Source: Mycolicibacillus koreensis
GTDB taxonomy: Bacteria; Actinomycetota; Actinomycetes; Mycobacteriales; Mycobacteriaceae
Assembly (NCBI RefSeq): GCF_002104795.1
Contig: NZ_NCXO01000032.1
Span: forward strand, 1-48,678
Direction: 5' to 3'
DNA length: 48,678 bases
Numbering within the stretch: the stretch's first letter is position 1; each line of letters opens with the position of its first letter. The notes beneath the pieces are model-generated. The model saw nothing but the letters and a program-made list of their open reading frames with translations. It was not told where the DNA came from and did no database searches. The position numbers were made by a program, and so were the translations under genes. Shown here in pieces: positions 1 to 7,388 of the stretch.

Positions 1-90
1 ACCGTCACCGGCCACCGTCACCGGCCACCGTCACCGGCCACCGTCACCGGCCACCGTCACCGGCCACCGTCACCGGCCACCGTCACCGGC
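1..90. repeat. 13-bp tandem repeat at window edge
   Basis: Unit ACCGTCACCGGCC is repeated six full times from base 1, followed by 12 bases of a seventh copy ending at 90. The array runs off the left edge, so its true length is unknown. No reading frame through it looks like a gene. It could be an iteron-like cluster, a repeat-rich junction or a contig end. Copies are identical, which points to recent expansion. Confidence 0.9.
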
Positions 91-555
91 GTGGTCCGGT
101 GGGTGCCGCGTTTCGGCCCTGAACGCAGCTGTGGCACCGCAGCGGCCTCTCGGACGCCCCCGGACCCCATGTGGCCGCCGCTGGCCCCGCAGCGGGGCGC
201 TGAGGGCGTTTCGGCCGCCAGTGCCGGACGCGAGGCAGCGAGACTGCTGTGGTGGCGCTGCTGCCAGCTCCGAGCGTGCCGCCCGCGATGGTGTGAACGA
301 GCCCGACAGTGCCGGACGCGCCGCGCTCGCAGCAGCGGTGCACGGCTGCGTAGCGTTCGCGAGCAGTGGGACCGGAGCGGTCCCCGCGCCCGGACGTTCG
401 CAGCGCTCGCTCCCCGGCGGGGCCGGTCGATCGTCCAGAGGGGCCGAAGGTTCTCGCGCAGGTCACGCTCCGGCTCATCGTCATACCCACCCTTTTCGTG
501 GCGGTCGCGGGCCGGGGACGCGGTCGCATCGAACGGAAAGGGAGGCTCTCCTCTC
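91..555. other. 465-bp region without a supported gene
   Basis: No frame here gives a credible protein, although long open frames exist because of the GC content. The 14-mer CAGTGCCGGACGCG occurs twice (219-232 and 306-319) and CGTTTCGGCC also recurs. GAAAGGGAGG near 536-545 is a good ribosome binding site for the ATG at 556. The region probably holds the promoter of the 556 gene; no clear -35/-10 pair was found. Confidence 0.5.
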
Positions 556-1020
556 ATGGTTTCTTCGACCAATCGCACCGACCGGCTGGCCAAGGCGCTC
601 AAGGACGCCCGGCCGGACTTCACTTTGCACAACGCGCGCGGCTTCGCCCGCGCGGTGATCGACGCCCCGCACCAGGTGTTCGCGGCCAAGCCGCTGTCTT
701 ACCTGCCCGCCCCGGCCGACGGTGTGTCCACCTCTGGTGCCGGTCCCGCCCCAGCAGCTGTGCCTGTCACGTCCTCCGGATCGGCGGCGAGTTCCTCGTC
801 AGGAGCATCGACTGCCGCGGATGCGCAGCCGGGGTATCTGGTGCGCGATGCGGACGGCAAGTGGCTGGGAATGGTGCTCGCCGGTGAGCTGGTGGTGCGC
901 TACGGCACCGGCAGTGTGGCGGCCCTGTCCGATGTGGCGGCTGAGGAGGGCAGCGGCGGAGTCACTTTCGTGAATCCACTGGGGAGCGGTCCCGCCCCGC
1001 CCACCGCGAGCTGTTCTTGA
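556..1020 (+). CDS. FtsK/EccC-like protein, 5' fragment (frameshifted)
   Basis: N-terminal 154 residues of what appears to be one long protein continuing in the next entry. ATG 556 is chosen because GAAAGGGAGG lies about 10 bases upstream. The frame reads sensibly to about base 975 (YLVRDADGKWLGMVLAG and following), then runs to TGA at 1018. A plausible continuation (RELFLKAMQLLDPCF) sits in the next frame from about 1002, and the following part in a third frame from about 1070. Two single-base losses would explain this: one in the C-rich tract near 975-1003 and one in the CG-repeat tract near 1065-1085. Sequencing error and a real pseudogene are both possible. Confidence 0.55.
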   Translation: MVSSTNRTDRLAKALKDARPDFTLHNARGFARAVIDAPHQVFAAKPLSYLPAPADGVSTSGAGPAPAAVPVTSSGSAASSSSGASTAADAQPGYLVRDADGKWLGMVLAGELVVRYGTGSVAALSDVAAEEGSGGVTFVNPLGSGPAPPTASCS

Positions 1021-1042
1021 AGGCGATGCAGCTGCTGGACCC

Positions 1043-2146
1043 GTGCTTCGTGCCCACCGACGGGCGCATTGCGCGCGCGCGCTGTGGGAGTCGCTGGACA
1101 CGGAGCGGATGCGCAGTTGGGGTATTCGGGATGCCGAGGGGCTGTGGAGGAAGATCAACCTCGCCCTGAAAGGCACCCGCGGTGAAGTGGCTCTGCGTAG
1201 GTGGCTGTCGGGTGAAACGCAGCTTGTGCTGCCGCCGAGGTCGGCTGACGGCGGCGTCTACCCGCTGCGCGACCCGCTGACGGTCGCGGCCGACGGTGTG
1301 GTGCGGTGGCGTGACGAGCCCCTGGTGCTGGGACGTGACACCGACGGTCAGCCGGTCACGTGGAGCCCGAAGGACGACGGTCACCTGTGGATGGTCTCCG
1401 GCGACGGTGACGACGGTGCCGACCCCCGCAGTGCGATGCCTTCGGCGATGGCCCGCCAGGCGCACGCTCAGGGGTGGGCGGTTCTTTACGCCAAGTACAG
1501 CGGCTCCGCGGGAGACCCATTGGAGAACGCGCACCTGGTGGCCGCCAACGCGGAAGCGTCCGGCCCGGTGCGTGAAGGCCAGATGGGTGCGGTTATCGAC
1601 ATCGCCAGGAGCATCTTCGGCCACCGGTACGCGCAGGTGTGGGCGGCCGGTGACGTTGAGGAGCGCTGCGAGATGGTGAGCAGGACCGTACCGATCTTGG
1701 TGGTGCTCGATGGTCCTGACGGTGCCGGAGGCAATGTGTACGGCGAGTTGGTCTCGAAAGCCAGTGACCACGCTGATCATTTCGAGCTTTCTGGGCACCG
1801 CGTTGCGATTCACATGGTGATCGTCGCACCTGAGCCGCCCAGGTCGAGCCGCTACGGGCATCGGGCCGGAAAGTGGGTCTGTGACATCACCCGCGGCGAC
1901 GGTTCGGCATCCTTGCGTCCCAGCGGGATCGGAGCCAAGGGCAGCAGCGAGTCGACTGCGGCGGAATCGGTGTTCACTCCCGACCTCTCGGCGCTCGACA
2001 GCGAGCCGGGGCCGCGGCTGCACCCGCGGCTGTGGATGGACGGCGACGACATCGTCACCTTGGACCGTCGCGTGGACGGAACCTGGGTGCCCGACCCCGC
2101 GCACCTCGACGACGATCCGTGGATCGCGCACCGCGGGCTGCGCTGA
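1043..2146 (+). CDS. Degenerate FtsK/EccC-like ATPase, 3' fragment
   Basis: Main part of the protein begun at 556; GTG 1043 is only the first in-frame start and the real N-terminus is probably upstream across two frameshifts. The layout matches an FtsK/SpoIIIE module: a strand HLWMVSG where the Walker A P-loop should be, but with GDGDDGADPRS instead of GxxGSGKS, and a hydrophobic strand VPILVVLDG at the Walker B position. The P-loop Lys is missing, so ATP hydrolysis is unlikely. ESX core ATPases (EccC) carry several such modules, some degenerate, and this may be a partner of the intact ATPase at 33788-35755. The family assignment is inferred from fold order, not close identity. Confidence 0.5.
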   Translation: MLRAHRRAHCARALWESLDTERMRSWGIRDAEGLWRKINLALKGTRGEVALRRWLSGETQLVLPPRSADGGVYPLRDPLTVAADGVVRWRDEPLVLGRDTDGQPVTWSPKDDGHLWMVSGDGDDGADPRSAMPSAMARQAHAQGWAVLYAKYSGSAGDPLENAHLVAANAEASGPVREGQMGAVIDIARSIFGHRYAQVWAAGDVEERCEMVSRTVPILVVLDGPDGAGGNVYGELVSKASDHADHFELSGHRVAIHMVIVAPEPPRSSRYGHRAGKWVCDITRGDGSASLRPSGIGAKGSSESTAAESVFTPDLSALDSEPGPRLHPRLWMDGDDIVTLDRRVDGTWVPDPAHLDDDPWIAHRGLR

Positions 2147-2270
2147 TGCGCCGGGGCCGCCCCGCCGCGCCGCACCGGATTACCGCGGCCGGGCGGCCCT
2201 ACCGTGGCGTATCGGCGGAGGTTCGCTGCATGTGGCGGCCGCAGTGACCGGAATCTAGTGGGGGTAAGCG

Positions 2271-2576
2271 ATGCTGACCGACGACATCTTGGCCGAGGTA
2301 CTCACCCAGCTGCGCGGCATCGGTGCCACGGTGACCAGCGAACGCGACGACTACGGCAACCCGGACATCTCCGTCCAGGGCTCGGGCCAGTACCCGGTGG
2401 TGGCGCGCCACAGCGTGATCGGCGGCGAGGAGATCGTGGCCATCGACGCCAGCGGCAAGTACCACCGCGTGCCCGCACCGGGTGGCGACCCGTTCGGTCC
2501 GATCGACGATGTGCCCGAGGAGATCGAGCGGCTGTGGAAGCTGGTGGTCGCCCAGTTCCCCGACGCGGCGGTGTAA
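2271..2576 (+). CDS. Hypothetical protein, 101 aa
   Basis: Unrecognised soluble protein, start MLTDDILAEVLTQL. No signal peptide or membrane segment. Residues 1-15 look like an amphipathic helix and the rest beta-rich (PVVARHSVIGGEEIVAID), ending in a helix EEIERLWKLVVAQFP. ATG 2271 lies 9 bases after a -10-like TCTAGT, so the message may be leaderless, as proposed for the next two genes. Confidence 0.75.
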   Translation: MLTDDILAEVLTQLRGIGATVTSERDDYGNPDISVQGSGQYPVVARHSVIGGEEIVAIDASGKYHRVPAPGGDPFGPIDDVPEEIERLWKLVVAQFPDAAV

Positions 2577-2687
2577 CTCGGGGCCGGTCGCCCACGCCGC
2601 GGTCGCGTCCGCCCGCTGTGGGGTGGCTGGATCGAACTCGCGTCGGCGTGTCGCGCTCAGTGGGCGGGCGCTCCTGGCGGCACGCCG

Positions 2688-2693
2688 TAGCGT
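2688..2693 (+). promoter_or_regulatory. -10 box TAGCGT, leaderless-type promoter
   Basis: TAGCGT ends 7 bases before ATG 2701, the spacing expected if transcription begins at or next to the start codon. There is no Shine-Dalgarno sequence. The same hexamer at the same spacing precedes ATG 3448. Confidence 0.5.
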
Positions 2694-2700
2694 GCCCAGC

Positions 2701-3390
2701 ATGAATGGACTGCGGATCGAAAACCGGACCTCACGTGTGCGTGCGGCACTGCCCTGCGCTGCCGCCTTGCTGGCCGTGGCCGTTGGGTGCGGCTCTCCCG
2801 GCGGCACCGATCCCGCGGCAGAGCAACCCTCAACGGCGTCTTCGCCGCCGCCGCCGATGGAGGCCATGATCGCCGGGCCACCCCCGGAGCCTGTGGAGTT
2901 GACGCCGTGGGAGGCCGCAGCGACGTCGACCTGCCCGAAGTTTTCGACGCCATCACCCGCCGCGGCCAGTAACAATCCCGTACGCGTGTTCGTCGACGAT
3001 CCCGCACAGGCGTGGGTCACCTGCCGGGGCGCGGAGCCGGGCGGGGAGGTGACGATGAACATCGTCTTCGCTCGGCCGGTGCGCCTGCAGTCGGCCACGG
3101 TTGTGCCCGGATGGAACTACGTCGAGCCGGACGGGGTCGACGAGTGGGCACAGCGCCCCTTGGTCACGAAGGTTCGGTGGAATGTTGATGGGCGCAGGTT
3201 CGTGCAGAACATCGGCCCCGAACGTGCCGGTAGCGTGTCCACCTTCCCCAGCGGCGGTGTGGATGTCGATCGGACCATGAGCATGACGATTCTGGATGCA
3301 GACGCCGGTTGGGCCGACGCGCGTGACGATGGTGAGGTGGCTATCGGCCGCATCGTGCTCAAGGGTGTCGAGTTGCAGCCGCGCCGATGA
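2701..3390 (+). CDS. Lipoprotein with discoidin-like (glycan-binding) C-terminus
   Basis: A 229-aa exported protein. Residues 1-30 form a type II signal peptide with lipobox LAVAVGC, so Cys30 should be lipidated and the protein anchored to the outer face of the membrane. A Pro/Ser-rich linker follows. Residues from about 95 (FVDDPAQAWVTCRG, then GEVTMNIVFARPVRL and later DVDRTMSMTILDADAG) resemble the discoidin/NADase-type glycan-binding fold seen in actinobacterial lipoproteins. Start chosen for the signal peptide and the promoter 7 bases upstream. No catalytic motif is visible, so it is probably a surface binding protein. Confidence 0.8.
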   Translation: MNGLRIENRTSRVRAALPCAAALLAVAVGCGSPGGTDPAAEQPSTASSPPPPMEAMIAGPPPEPVELTPWEAAATSTCPKFSTPSPAAASNNPVRVFVDDPAQAWVTCRGAEPGGEVTMNIVFARPVRLQSATVVPGWNYVEPDGVDEWAQRPLVTKVRWNVDGRRFVQNIGPERAGSVSTFPSGGVDVDRTMSMTILDADAGWADARDDGEVAIGRIVLKGVELQPRR

Positions 3391-3434
3391 TCGGCTGATG
3401 CGCGCCGCGCTCGTTTTCGCACGCGGCACGCACC

Positions 3435-3440
3435 TAGCGT
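3435..3440 (+). promoter_or_regulatory. -10 box TAGCGT, leaderless-type promoter
   Basis: Second copy of TAGCGT, again 7 bases before its start codon (ATG 3448) and without a Shine-Dalgarno sequence. The match in hexamer and spacing with 2688 suggests coordinated expression of the two exported proteins. Confidence 0.5.
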
Positions 3441-3447
3441 GGCGGCC

Positions 3448-4119
3448 ATGAAGAAGCGACTTCTCGCCGCGGCAGCGGCCGCCGCCATCGCCCTGGGTGC
3501 CGCCCCTTCCGCCGCTGCGGACCCGTTCGGGCCACCCGAGCCCGCGCCGCCGGTGTTCGACGTCTCCGCTCTGCCGATCCCGTCGGCCAACTGGCAGCCG
3601 ATCGTCCACTACGACCGGGTGATGGACTTCTACCCCGGCATGGGTGCTTGCTCGTGGGGCGGGGTGCCGGTCGACACCGACCTGGACCCGCGGGTGCAGT
3701 CCACCTCTCCGGTGTACGTGGCAGACCTGCGCCCGGCCGGGTTCGGCGGCGACACCCAGGGGTGGTTCGGCACCGTGTCGGCGGCACGGTTCGCCAGCGT
3801 CGACGACGCCAGCTACGCGCTGTCGGCCTACCGGCGTTACCTCGACGCCTGCCCGACCGCCCCGGAGAACCCCGCCGGTTACCACAACGACGCGGTGGGC
3901 ACCTCGGCGCTGGACCCGACGCTGGCGCACGCGCTGATCGAGACCGACATCAACTGGGTGGAGGTGTTCGCCGCGGCCACCGACAAGGGTCTGGTCGAGC
4001 TGGCGCTGATCCACCCGAAGGACGGGCCGGTGGAGTTCCAGTACAACCCGGCAGCGATCACCAACGCGCTCAAGACCGCGGATGTGGACGCGCTCACCGA
4101 CGCGGGTGTGCAGCTGTGA
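3448..4119 (+). CDS. Secreted protein, 223 aa
   Basis: Sec signal peptide at residues 1-25 (MKKRLLAAAAAAAIALGA, cleavage near AAA-DPF). The mature part is globular with three cysteines (MGACSWGG, LDACPTAP), which may allow a disulphide. The pattern resembles small secreted mycobacterial proteins of unknown role; no enzyme motif seen. A GTG at 3439 is in frame, but ATG 3448 puts MKK at the N-terminus and suits the promoter spacing. The stop overlaps the next gene by GTGA, implying translational coupling. Confidence 0.8.
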   Translation: MKKRLLAAAAAAAIALGAAPSAAADPFGPPEPAPPVFDVSALPIPSANWQPIVHYDRVMDFYPGMGACSWGGVPVDTDLDPRVQSTSPVYVADLRPAGFGGDTQGWFGTVSAARFASVDDASYALSAYRRYLDACPTAPENPAGYHNDAVGTSALDPTLAHALIETDINWVEVFAAATDKGLVELALIHPKDGPVEFQYNPAAITNALKTADVDALTDAGVQL

Positions 4120-4507
4120 GCACGCCGTGCACGTTCACCGTCACGATCAACCTCAAGGGCGACGCCTTCTTCGAGTACCCCGGAACCGAGATCGCCCGCC
4201 TGCTGCGGGAGGTGGCCGACGCGGTCGACGGTGACGGCATCTGCGACTTGCCGAATCACCCGCGCAAGCTGTTCGACGTCAACGGCAACGCGGCGGGAAC
4301 CTTCTTGACATCCTCCCCGTCCCTTGAGGGCGGGGAGGATGTCAAACCCACATCGGCGCGAACGTCTATGTGGTGGCCGTCCACGGCAACGGACGCTACG
4401 ACATCCGGCTCGACAACGGCCTGGAGGCCGGGGCCGACCCCGAACAGCAGCGCGCCGACGGTGTCAGCGCCGGTGAGTTGGCGCTGGTGAAACGAAAGGA
4501 TGCGTGA
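4116..4507 (+). pseudogene. Small gene interrupted by a 41-bp palindrome
   Basis: GTG 4116 overlaps the preceding stop. The frame reads VSTPCTFTVTINLKGDAFFE onward to GNAAGTF at 4304, where a 41-bp palindrome (4305-4345) intervenes. Downstream, another frame reads THIGANVYVVAVHGNG and ends ELALVKRKDA with TGA at 4505-4507, which overlaps the next ATG. Deleting exactly the 41 bases joins both halves in frame as a 116-aa protein whose stop couples to the next gene. So this was a functional gene recently broken by the insertion. As it stands, translation runs out of frame to 4490. Function not recognised. Confidence 0.8.
4305..4345. repeat. 41-bp palindromic IS-end derivative (MITE-like)
   Basis: Arms TTGACATCCTCCCC (4305-4318) and GGGGAGGATGTCAA (4332-4345) are perfect inverted repeats around a 13-base centre. 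The right 31 bases are identical to the right-end hairpin of the TnpB element at 18845-18875. The left arm differs: here the end sequence is mirrored. It has no coding capacity and would need proteins in trans. Confidence 0.85.
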
Positions 4508-4659
4508 TGAAGACATCGAACATGTGGCTGATCTACGAGGACTCCACCGGCGAGAAGCACTACCAGCCGTGGCAGGACGTGGATACCGCTGGGGGACTGG
4601 TCGACCCGGATACCGATGAGGACATGGAGCTGGTCGGCTGGACCGAGGACCGGCCGTAG
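4507..4659 (+). CDS. Hypothetical protein, 50 aa
   Basis: Start MKTSNMWLIYEDSTGEK; ATG overlaps the TGA of the preceding gene (TGATG). Very acidic C-terminus (DPDTDEDMELVGWTEDRP). Ends in TAG, so TAG does act as a normal stop in at least some genes here. Function unknown; one of a string of small coupled genes. Confidence 0.7.
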   Translation: MKTSNMWLIYEDSTGEKHYQPWQDVDTAGGLVDPDTDEDMELVGWTEDRP

Positions 4660-4663
4660 ACCC

Positions 4664-4924
4664 ATGATCAGCAGCGAGCTTCCCGACGGCGTGACCGCGG
4701 CGACCCCGTGCTACGCGCTGGTGTTCCGCGACGCATCCGCCGCGGATGAGGCCAGCACGTGGTTCTTCGAGATCAGCCCGGTCGACGGCCATTTCGACAC
4801 CATCGCCTCCGGCAGCGCCGACACGAAGCCCGAAGCCGAGAAGCTGTGCCGGGCTCGCGTTGCCGAGCTGGGTCTTTCCAGTGTGTCGTTCCGAACCCGA
4901 TCACGAAAGGGGAAGGGATCGTGA
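4664..4924 (+). CDS. Hypothetical protein, 86 aa
   Basis: Begins MISSELPDGVTAATPC, 4 bases after the previous stop. Mixed alpha/beta with a Lys/Arg-rich end (RTRSRKGKGS). GAAAGGGGAAGG inside its last codons is the ribosome binding site of the next gene, whose GTG overlaps this stop. No family recognised. Confidence 0.7.
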   Translation: MISSELPDGVTAATPCYALVFRDASAADEASTWFFEISPVDGHFDTIASGSADTKPEAEKLCRARVAELGLSSVSFRTRSRKGKGS

Positions 4925-5142
4925 GGTTCCGCGAGACGATCAGCCACGGCGACTTCCGCAACGAGCGCGTGGCCAGTGCCGATGACCTCGACGGGTTCCG
5001 CCGCGAGTTGACGCACTCGCCGTACCCGATGGCGATGGACCTCTCCGAGGGCAACGCCTATGTGCAGGCGGCCTGGGACGGGCTGTCGACCTCCGGCCGC
5101 GGCTATCTCGGCTGGGCCACCTTCGAGCGCATCGACGACTGA
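4921..5142 (+). CDS. Hypothetical protein, 73 aa
   Basis: GTG start overlaps the upstream TGA by 4 bases and is preceded by GAAAGGGGAAGG. Begins VRFRETISHGDFRNERV. A small acidic protein without signal or membrane segments; unrecognised. Confidence 0.7.
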   Translation: MRFRETISHGDFRNERVASADDLDGFRRELTHSPYPMAMDLSEGNAYVQAAWDGLSTSGRGYLGWATFERIDD

Positions 5143-5166
5143 CCCCGACAGATGAGGACGTGACAA

Positions 5167-5607
5167 ATGAGCTTCACGATCGAACACGGCGACCTGTTCG
5201 CCCACCCCGCCGAGGCGTTGGCGCACGGCGTGAACTGCCGCGGATACGTGGGCGGGCTGGCCTCGGCGATGGCCGACCGCTACGCCAGTGCGATGTTGAA
5301 GTACAGCCAGGCCGCCTACCGCGGTGACCTGCGGCCGGGCCAGGCACTGCTGACCAGCGACCGAAGCGGTCGGGTGATCATCCACTGCGCCAGCCAGCGT
5401 GAGCCGGGACCGGACGCCACCGAGCAGTGGCTTCGCGAGTCGCTGACCGCCGGGCTGGAACAGGCGGACGAACACGGCATCGCGTCGGTGGCGGTGCCGC
5501 TCATCGGCGGCGGCATCGGCGGCCTCGACCCCGCCGTTGCCGAGCAGGCCATCCGCGAGGTAGCCGAGGCGTCCCCGGTCGCGGTGACGTTGGTGCTGCC
5601 GCAGTGA
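5167..5607 (+). CDS. Macro-domain protein (ADP-ribose binding)
   Basis: A 146-aa single macro domain. Visible features: N-terminal beta strand FTIEHGDLF, substrate-loop motif HGVNCRGYVGGLASAMA (Asn and Gly-rich as in TARG1/ALC1-like and phage macro domains), and the phosphate loop VPLIGGGIGGL. Such domains bind ADP-ribose, and many remove it from protein or nucleic acid. No ADP-ribosyltransferase partner (DarT-like) is next to it, so it may counter a host NAD-based or DarT-type defence; that role is inferred. Upstream GAGGACGTGACAAATG contains both the ribosome binding site and one copy of the TGTCACGTCC repeat (reverse strand). Confidence 0.85.
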   Translation: MSFTIEHGDLFAHPAEALAHGVNCRGYVGGLASAMADRYASAMLKYSQAAYRGDLRPGQALLTSDRSGRVIIHCASQREPGPDATEQWLRESLTAGLEQADEHGIASVAVPLIGGGIGGLDPAVAEQAIREVAEASPVAVTLVLPQ

Positions 5608-5657
5608 TCAGTGAGAACCGGTATTGGCCGATACAGGACTGGCGAAAGGATGCGCTG

Positions 5658-5906
5658 ATGGGTGACACGGTGTGGGTCTTGAAGATCGACCACCGGCACG
5701 GAACCGATGCCACCGTGCACAAGACTAAGCAGGGTGCTGAGGAGGCGCTGCTGGCGTACGTGCACGAATGGTGGGATGAGGCGGCCACCCGTATCGGGGC
5801 CGATATTCCCGCTGAGCCACCGGCTGATTCGAGCGCGGCGATCGACATGTACTTCGCGACTCAGGGCGACGAGTTTTTCGAGATCGACGAAACGAGCGTG
5901 AGTTGA
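5658..5906 (+). CDS. Hypothetical protein, 82 aa
   Basis: Begins MGDTVWVLKIDHRHG after GAAAGGATG (5643-5652), whose GAAAGGA serves as ribosome binding site. Contains a helix with LLAYVHEWWDEAATRI and an acidic tail. Its last codon overlaps a TTG start of the next gene. Unrecognised. Confidence 0.7.
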   Translation: MGDTVWVLKIDHRHGTDATVHKTKQGAEEALLAYVHEWWDEAATRIGADIPAEPPADSSAAIDMYFATQGDEFFEIDETSVS

Positions 5907-6082
5907 GCGCGGGATCGGCCCGGCGCAGCTTCGCCGCCGGTGACAAGGTGACGCGCGCCGGATACGACGGCGTGGTGATCGGCGAGTACCTGCCCGGCAT
6001 GTACGAGGTGCGCCTGGCCAGCGGCGATGTGGTGGTCCCGGCCGAGGAACTGACGCCGCGCGACGAGGAGGGGCAGCCGTGA
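5903..6082 (+). CDS. Small SH3/KOW-like protein, 59 aa
   Basis: TTG start overlapping the upstream TGA (TTGA). The core AAGDKVTRAGYDGVVIGEY then YEVRLASGDVVVPAEEL has the G-D-x-V, G-x-V, hydrophobic-strand pattern of a small beta barrel. At least four other small proteins in the window share this layout (7128, 22167, 22896, 23977). Start codon inferred from coupling and reading frame. Confidence 0.6.
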   Translation: MSAGSARRSFAAGDKVTRAGYDGVVIGEYLPGMYEVRLASGDVVVPAEELTPRDEEGQP

Positions 6083-6318
6083 CCGACTGGGCACCGGCGT
6101 CGACTCCGATCGGCCCCGGCCACTCATGGTGGACGACGCAGCGCGGCAGCCACTTCGCCGAGATCACAAACGTCGGGCCGGTCTGGTGCTGGGCGGTGTT
6201 CGGGCCGCAGTACCAGAGCGCGCTGTCTTCCGGCGAGTGCTCGGACCTGGAAACAGCCAAGCAGCAGGCCGAGGCGGCACTCGACGCCGCCGTCGACGAG
6301 GAGAGGTCGGGGACATGA
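6079..6318 (+). CDS. Hypothetical protein, 79 aa
   Basis: GTG start overlaps the upstream TGA; stop overlaps the next ATG (ATGA). Trp-rich beginning (VTDWAPAS, HSWWTTQRG, VWCWAVFG) and an Ala/Glu-rich helix at the end. Resembles small phage proteins that precondition or bind other factors, but no family is recognised. Confidence 0.7.
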   Translation: MTDWAPASTPIGPGHSWWTTQRGSHFAEITNVGPVWCWAVFGPQYQSALSSGECSDLETAKQQAEAALDAAVDEERSGT

Positions 6319-6506
6319 AGGGCGCGACCTGGCGGGTGCGGAACCTGAGCGACGAGTCGGTGTACGTGGTGGCCGATTCCATGCCCGATGCTCTCGCGCG
6401 AGCCGCCGCGCTCGGACTGGGCGGCGGGGAGCGTACCTGGGTGGTGGGTGTCACGTCCCCTGTCGCTGAGCATCGGCGCGACCGTGTCCTGCCTCCGGGG
6501 GCTTGA
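6315..6506 (+). CDS. Hypothetical protein, 63 aa, possibly 3'-truncated
   Basis: ATG overlaps the upstream stop. Reads MKGATWRVRNLSDESVYVV onward with a helix SMPDALARAAALGL. Its TGA lies inside an IS left-end hairpin (6503-6540), so the original C-terminus may have been replaced. A TGTCACGTCC copy lies in the coding sequence at 6449-6458. Confidence 0.6.
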   Translation: MKGATWRVRNLSDESVYVVADSMPDALARAAALGLGGGERTWVVGVTSPVAEHRRDRVLPPGA

Positions 6507-6540
6507 ATCCTCCCCACGGCTAAAGCCGGGGCTTCTCGCG
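6503..6540 (-). mobile_element. Solo left-end hairpin of an IS200/IS605-type element
   Basis: GAATCCTCCCCACGGC, then TAAA, then GCCGGGGCTTCTCGCG, is the reverse complement of the left-end hairpin of the TnpB element at 17368-17389. No transposase gene adjoins it, so it is a remnant or a non-autonomous end. Confidence 0.65.
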
Positions 6541-6637
6541 CGCAATTCGGTGAGTCTGGATCGGCGTGGTCGCGCCCCGGCCGCCGGTACGGGCGTCTGG
6601 CCTCTTGAATCGGGGAAACCGATCGAGAGGATGCGCG

Positions 6638-6841
6638 ATGTCGTTCGCCACGCTGCCGGGTTTCCGTGACGCCATCCAGGCCGCCGCGGACTTCGACGCC
6701 TTCACCGCCGACGCTCACGGTGAGTACAGCCGCGGGCAGGCTGAGCTGATTCAGGCGCTGTTCGTGCGCAACGATTCCGACCCCGGATCGGGCGCGGCCC
6801 GCGCCTTCATCCGCGACGAGATCGTCCGGGCGCGGCGCTGA
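6638..6841 (+). CDS. Hypothetical protein, 67 aa
   Basis: Begins MSFATLPGFRDAIQAAADF, with GAGAGG 7 bases upstream. Largely helical, ends with basic IRDEIVRARR. Function unknown. Confidence 0.7.
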   Translation: MSFATLPGFRDAIQAAADFDAFTADAHGEYSRGQAELIQALFVRNDSDPGSGAARAFIRDEIVRARR

Positions 6842-6862
6842 CCACCGCAGAGAGGCATCCCG

Positions 6863-7090
6863 ATGGCGACGATCAGCAAGACCACTTTCACCTTCACCGT
6901 GTTGCACCGCAGCGACGACCCGCCCGCCGACCTCGGCGTCGCGATCCACGAGGCCGACCACGGCAACGCCGTGGGCCTGGAGACCTCCCGCGAGACGGTC
7001 GCGGTTCCCGACGCTGCGGTGGCCGACGAGCTGCGCGCACTGGGCAACGACGGCGAGTTCTTCGGCGATTCCATCAACGGTGGCCGTTAA
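6863..7090 (+). CDS. Hypothetical protein, 75 aa
   Basis: Begins MATISKTTFTFTVLHRSDD after AGAGAGG. Alternating beta strands then a short helix; resembles small immunity or regulator-size phage proteins but has no recognisable motif. Confidence 0.7.
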   Translation: MATISKTTFTFTVLHRSDDPPADLGVAIHEADHGNAVGLETSRETVAVPDAAVADELRALGNDGEFFGDSINGGR

Positions 7091-7127
7091 CTGGTCGGGA
7101 TTCGGAACGAAAGGTTGGCGGTAGGTA

Positions 7128-7361
7128 ATGAAGACCGAGAAGGTTGCGTTCGAGGAGTTGCGGGCGGGTGACCGGATCGTCTACCGCGAGGGAGTTGTGG
7201 TTACCTTGCTGCAGGATCGCGAGGACGACCCGGAGGATTTCTTCGGACGCGACGGGATGAGCCGATTCTGGGCGCAGGCCGACGGCGGCGAGTTCGGCTG
7301 GGCGAAGTTCGGCCCCGGAGGGATCGCCTACCGGGTGGTGGACGATACCGGGAAACGCTGA
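7128..7361 (+). CDS. SH3/KOW-like small protein, 77 aa
   Basis: Begins MKTEKVAFEELRAGDRIVYR. GDRI, then GVVVTLLQD, then a late GGIAYRVVDD strand suggest a small beta barrel like the 5903 and 22167 products. Convergent with the helicase gene ending at 7389; the 27-base gap has no obvious terminator. Confidence 0.7.
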   Translation: MKTEKVAFEELRAGDRIVYREGVVVTLLQDREDDPEDFFGRDGMSRFWAQADGGEFGWAKFGPGGIAYRVVDDTGKR

Positions 7362-7388
7362 GTTGCGGACGCGGTGGCGTCTTCATTG

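Noticed and set aside
57..689. Long minus-strand open frame across the repeat and the 556 gene
   Set aside because: Arg/Ala-rich shadow translation without ribosome binding site; opposite frame of the supported gene and the repeat.
4305..6540. A composite transposon between the palindrome at 4305 and the end at 6503
   Set aside because: The ends are in plausible orientation, but the host gene at 4116-4507 continues across the palindrome and the genes between are ordinary coupled small genes; no transposase.
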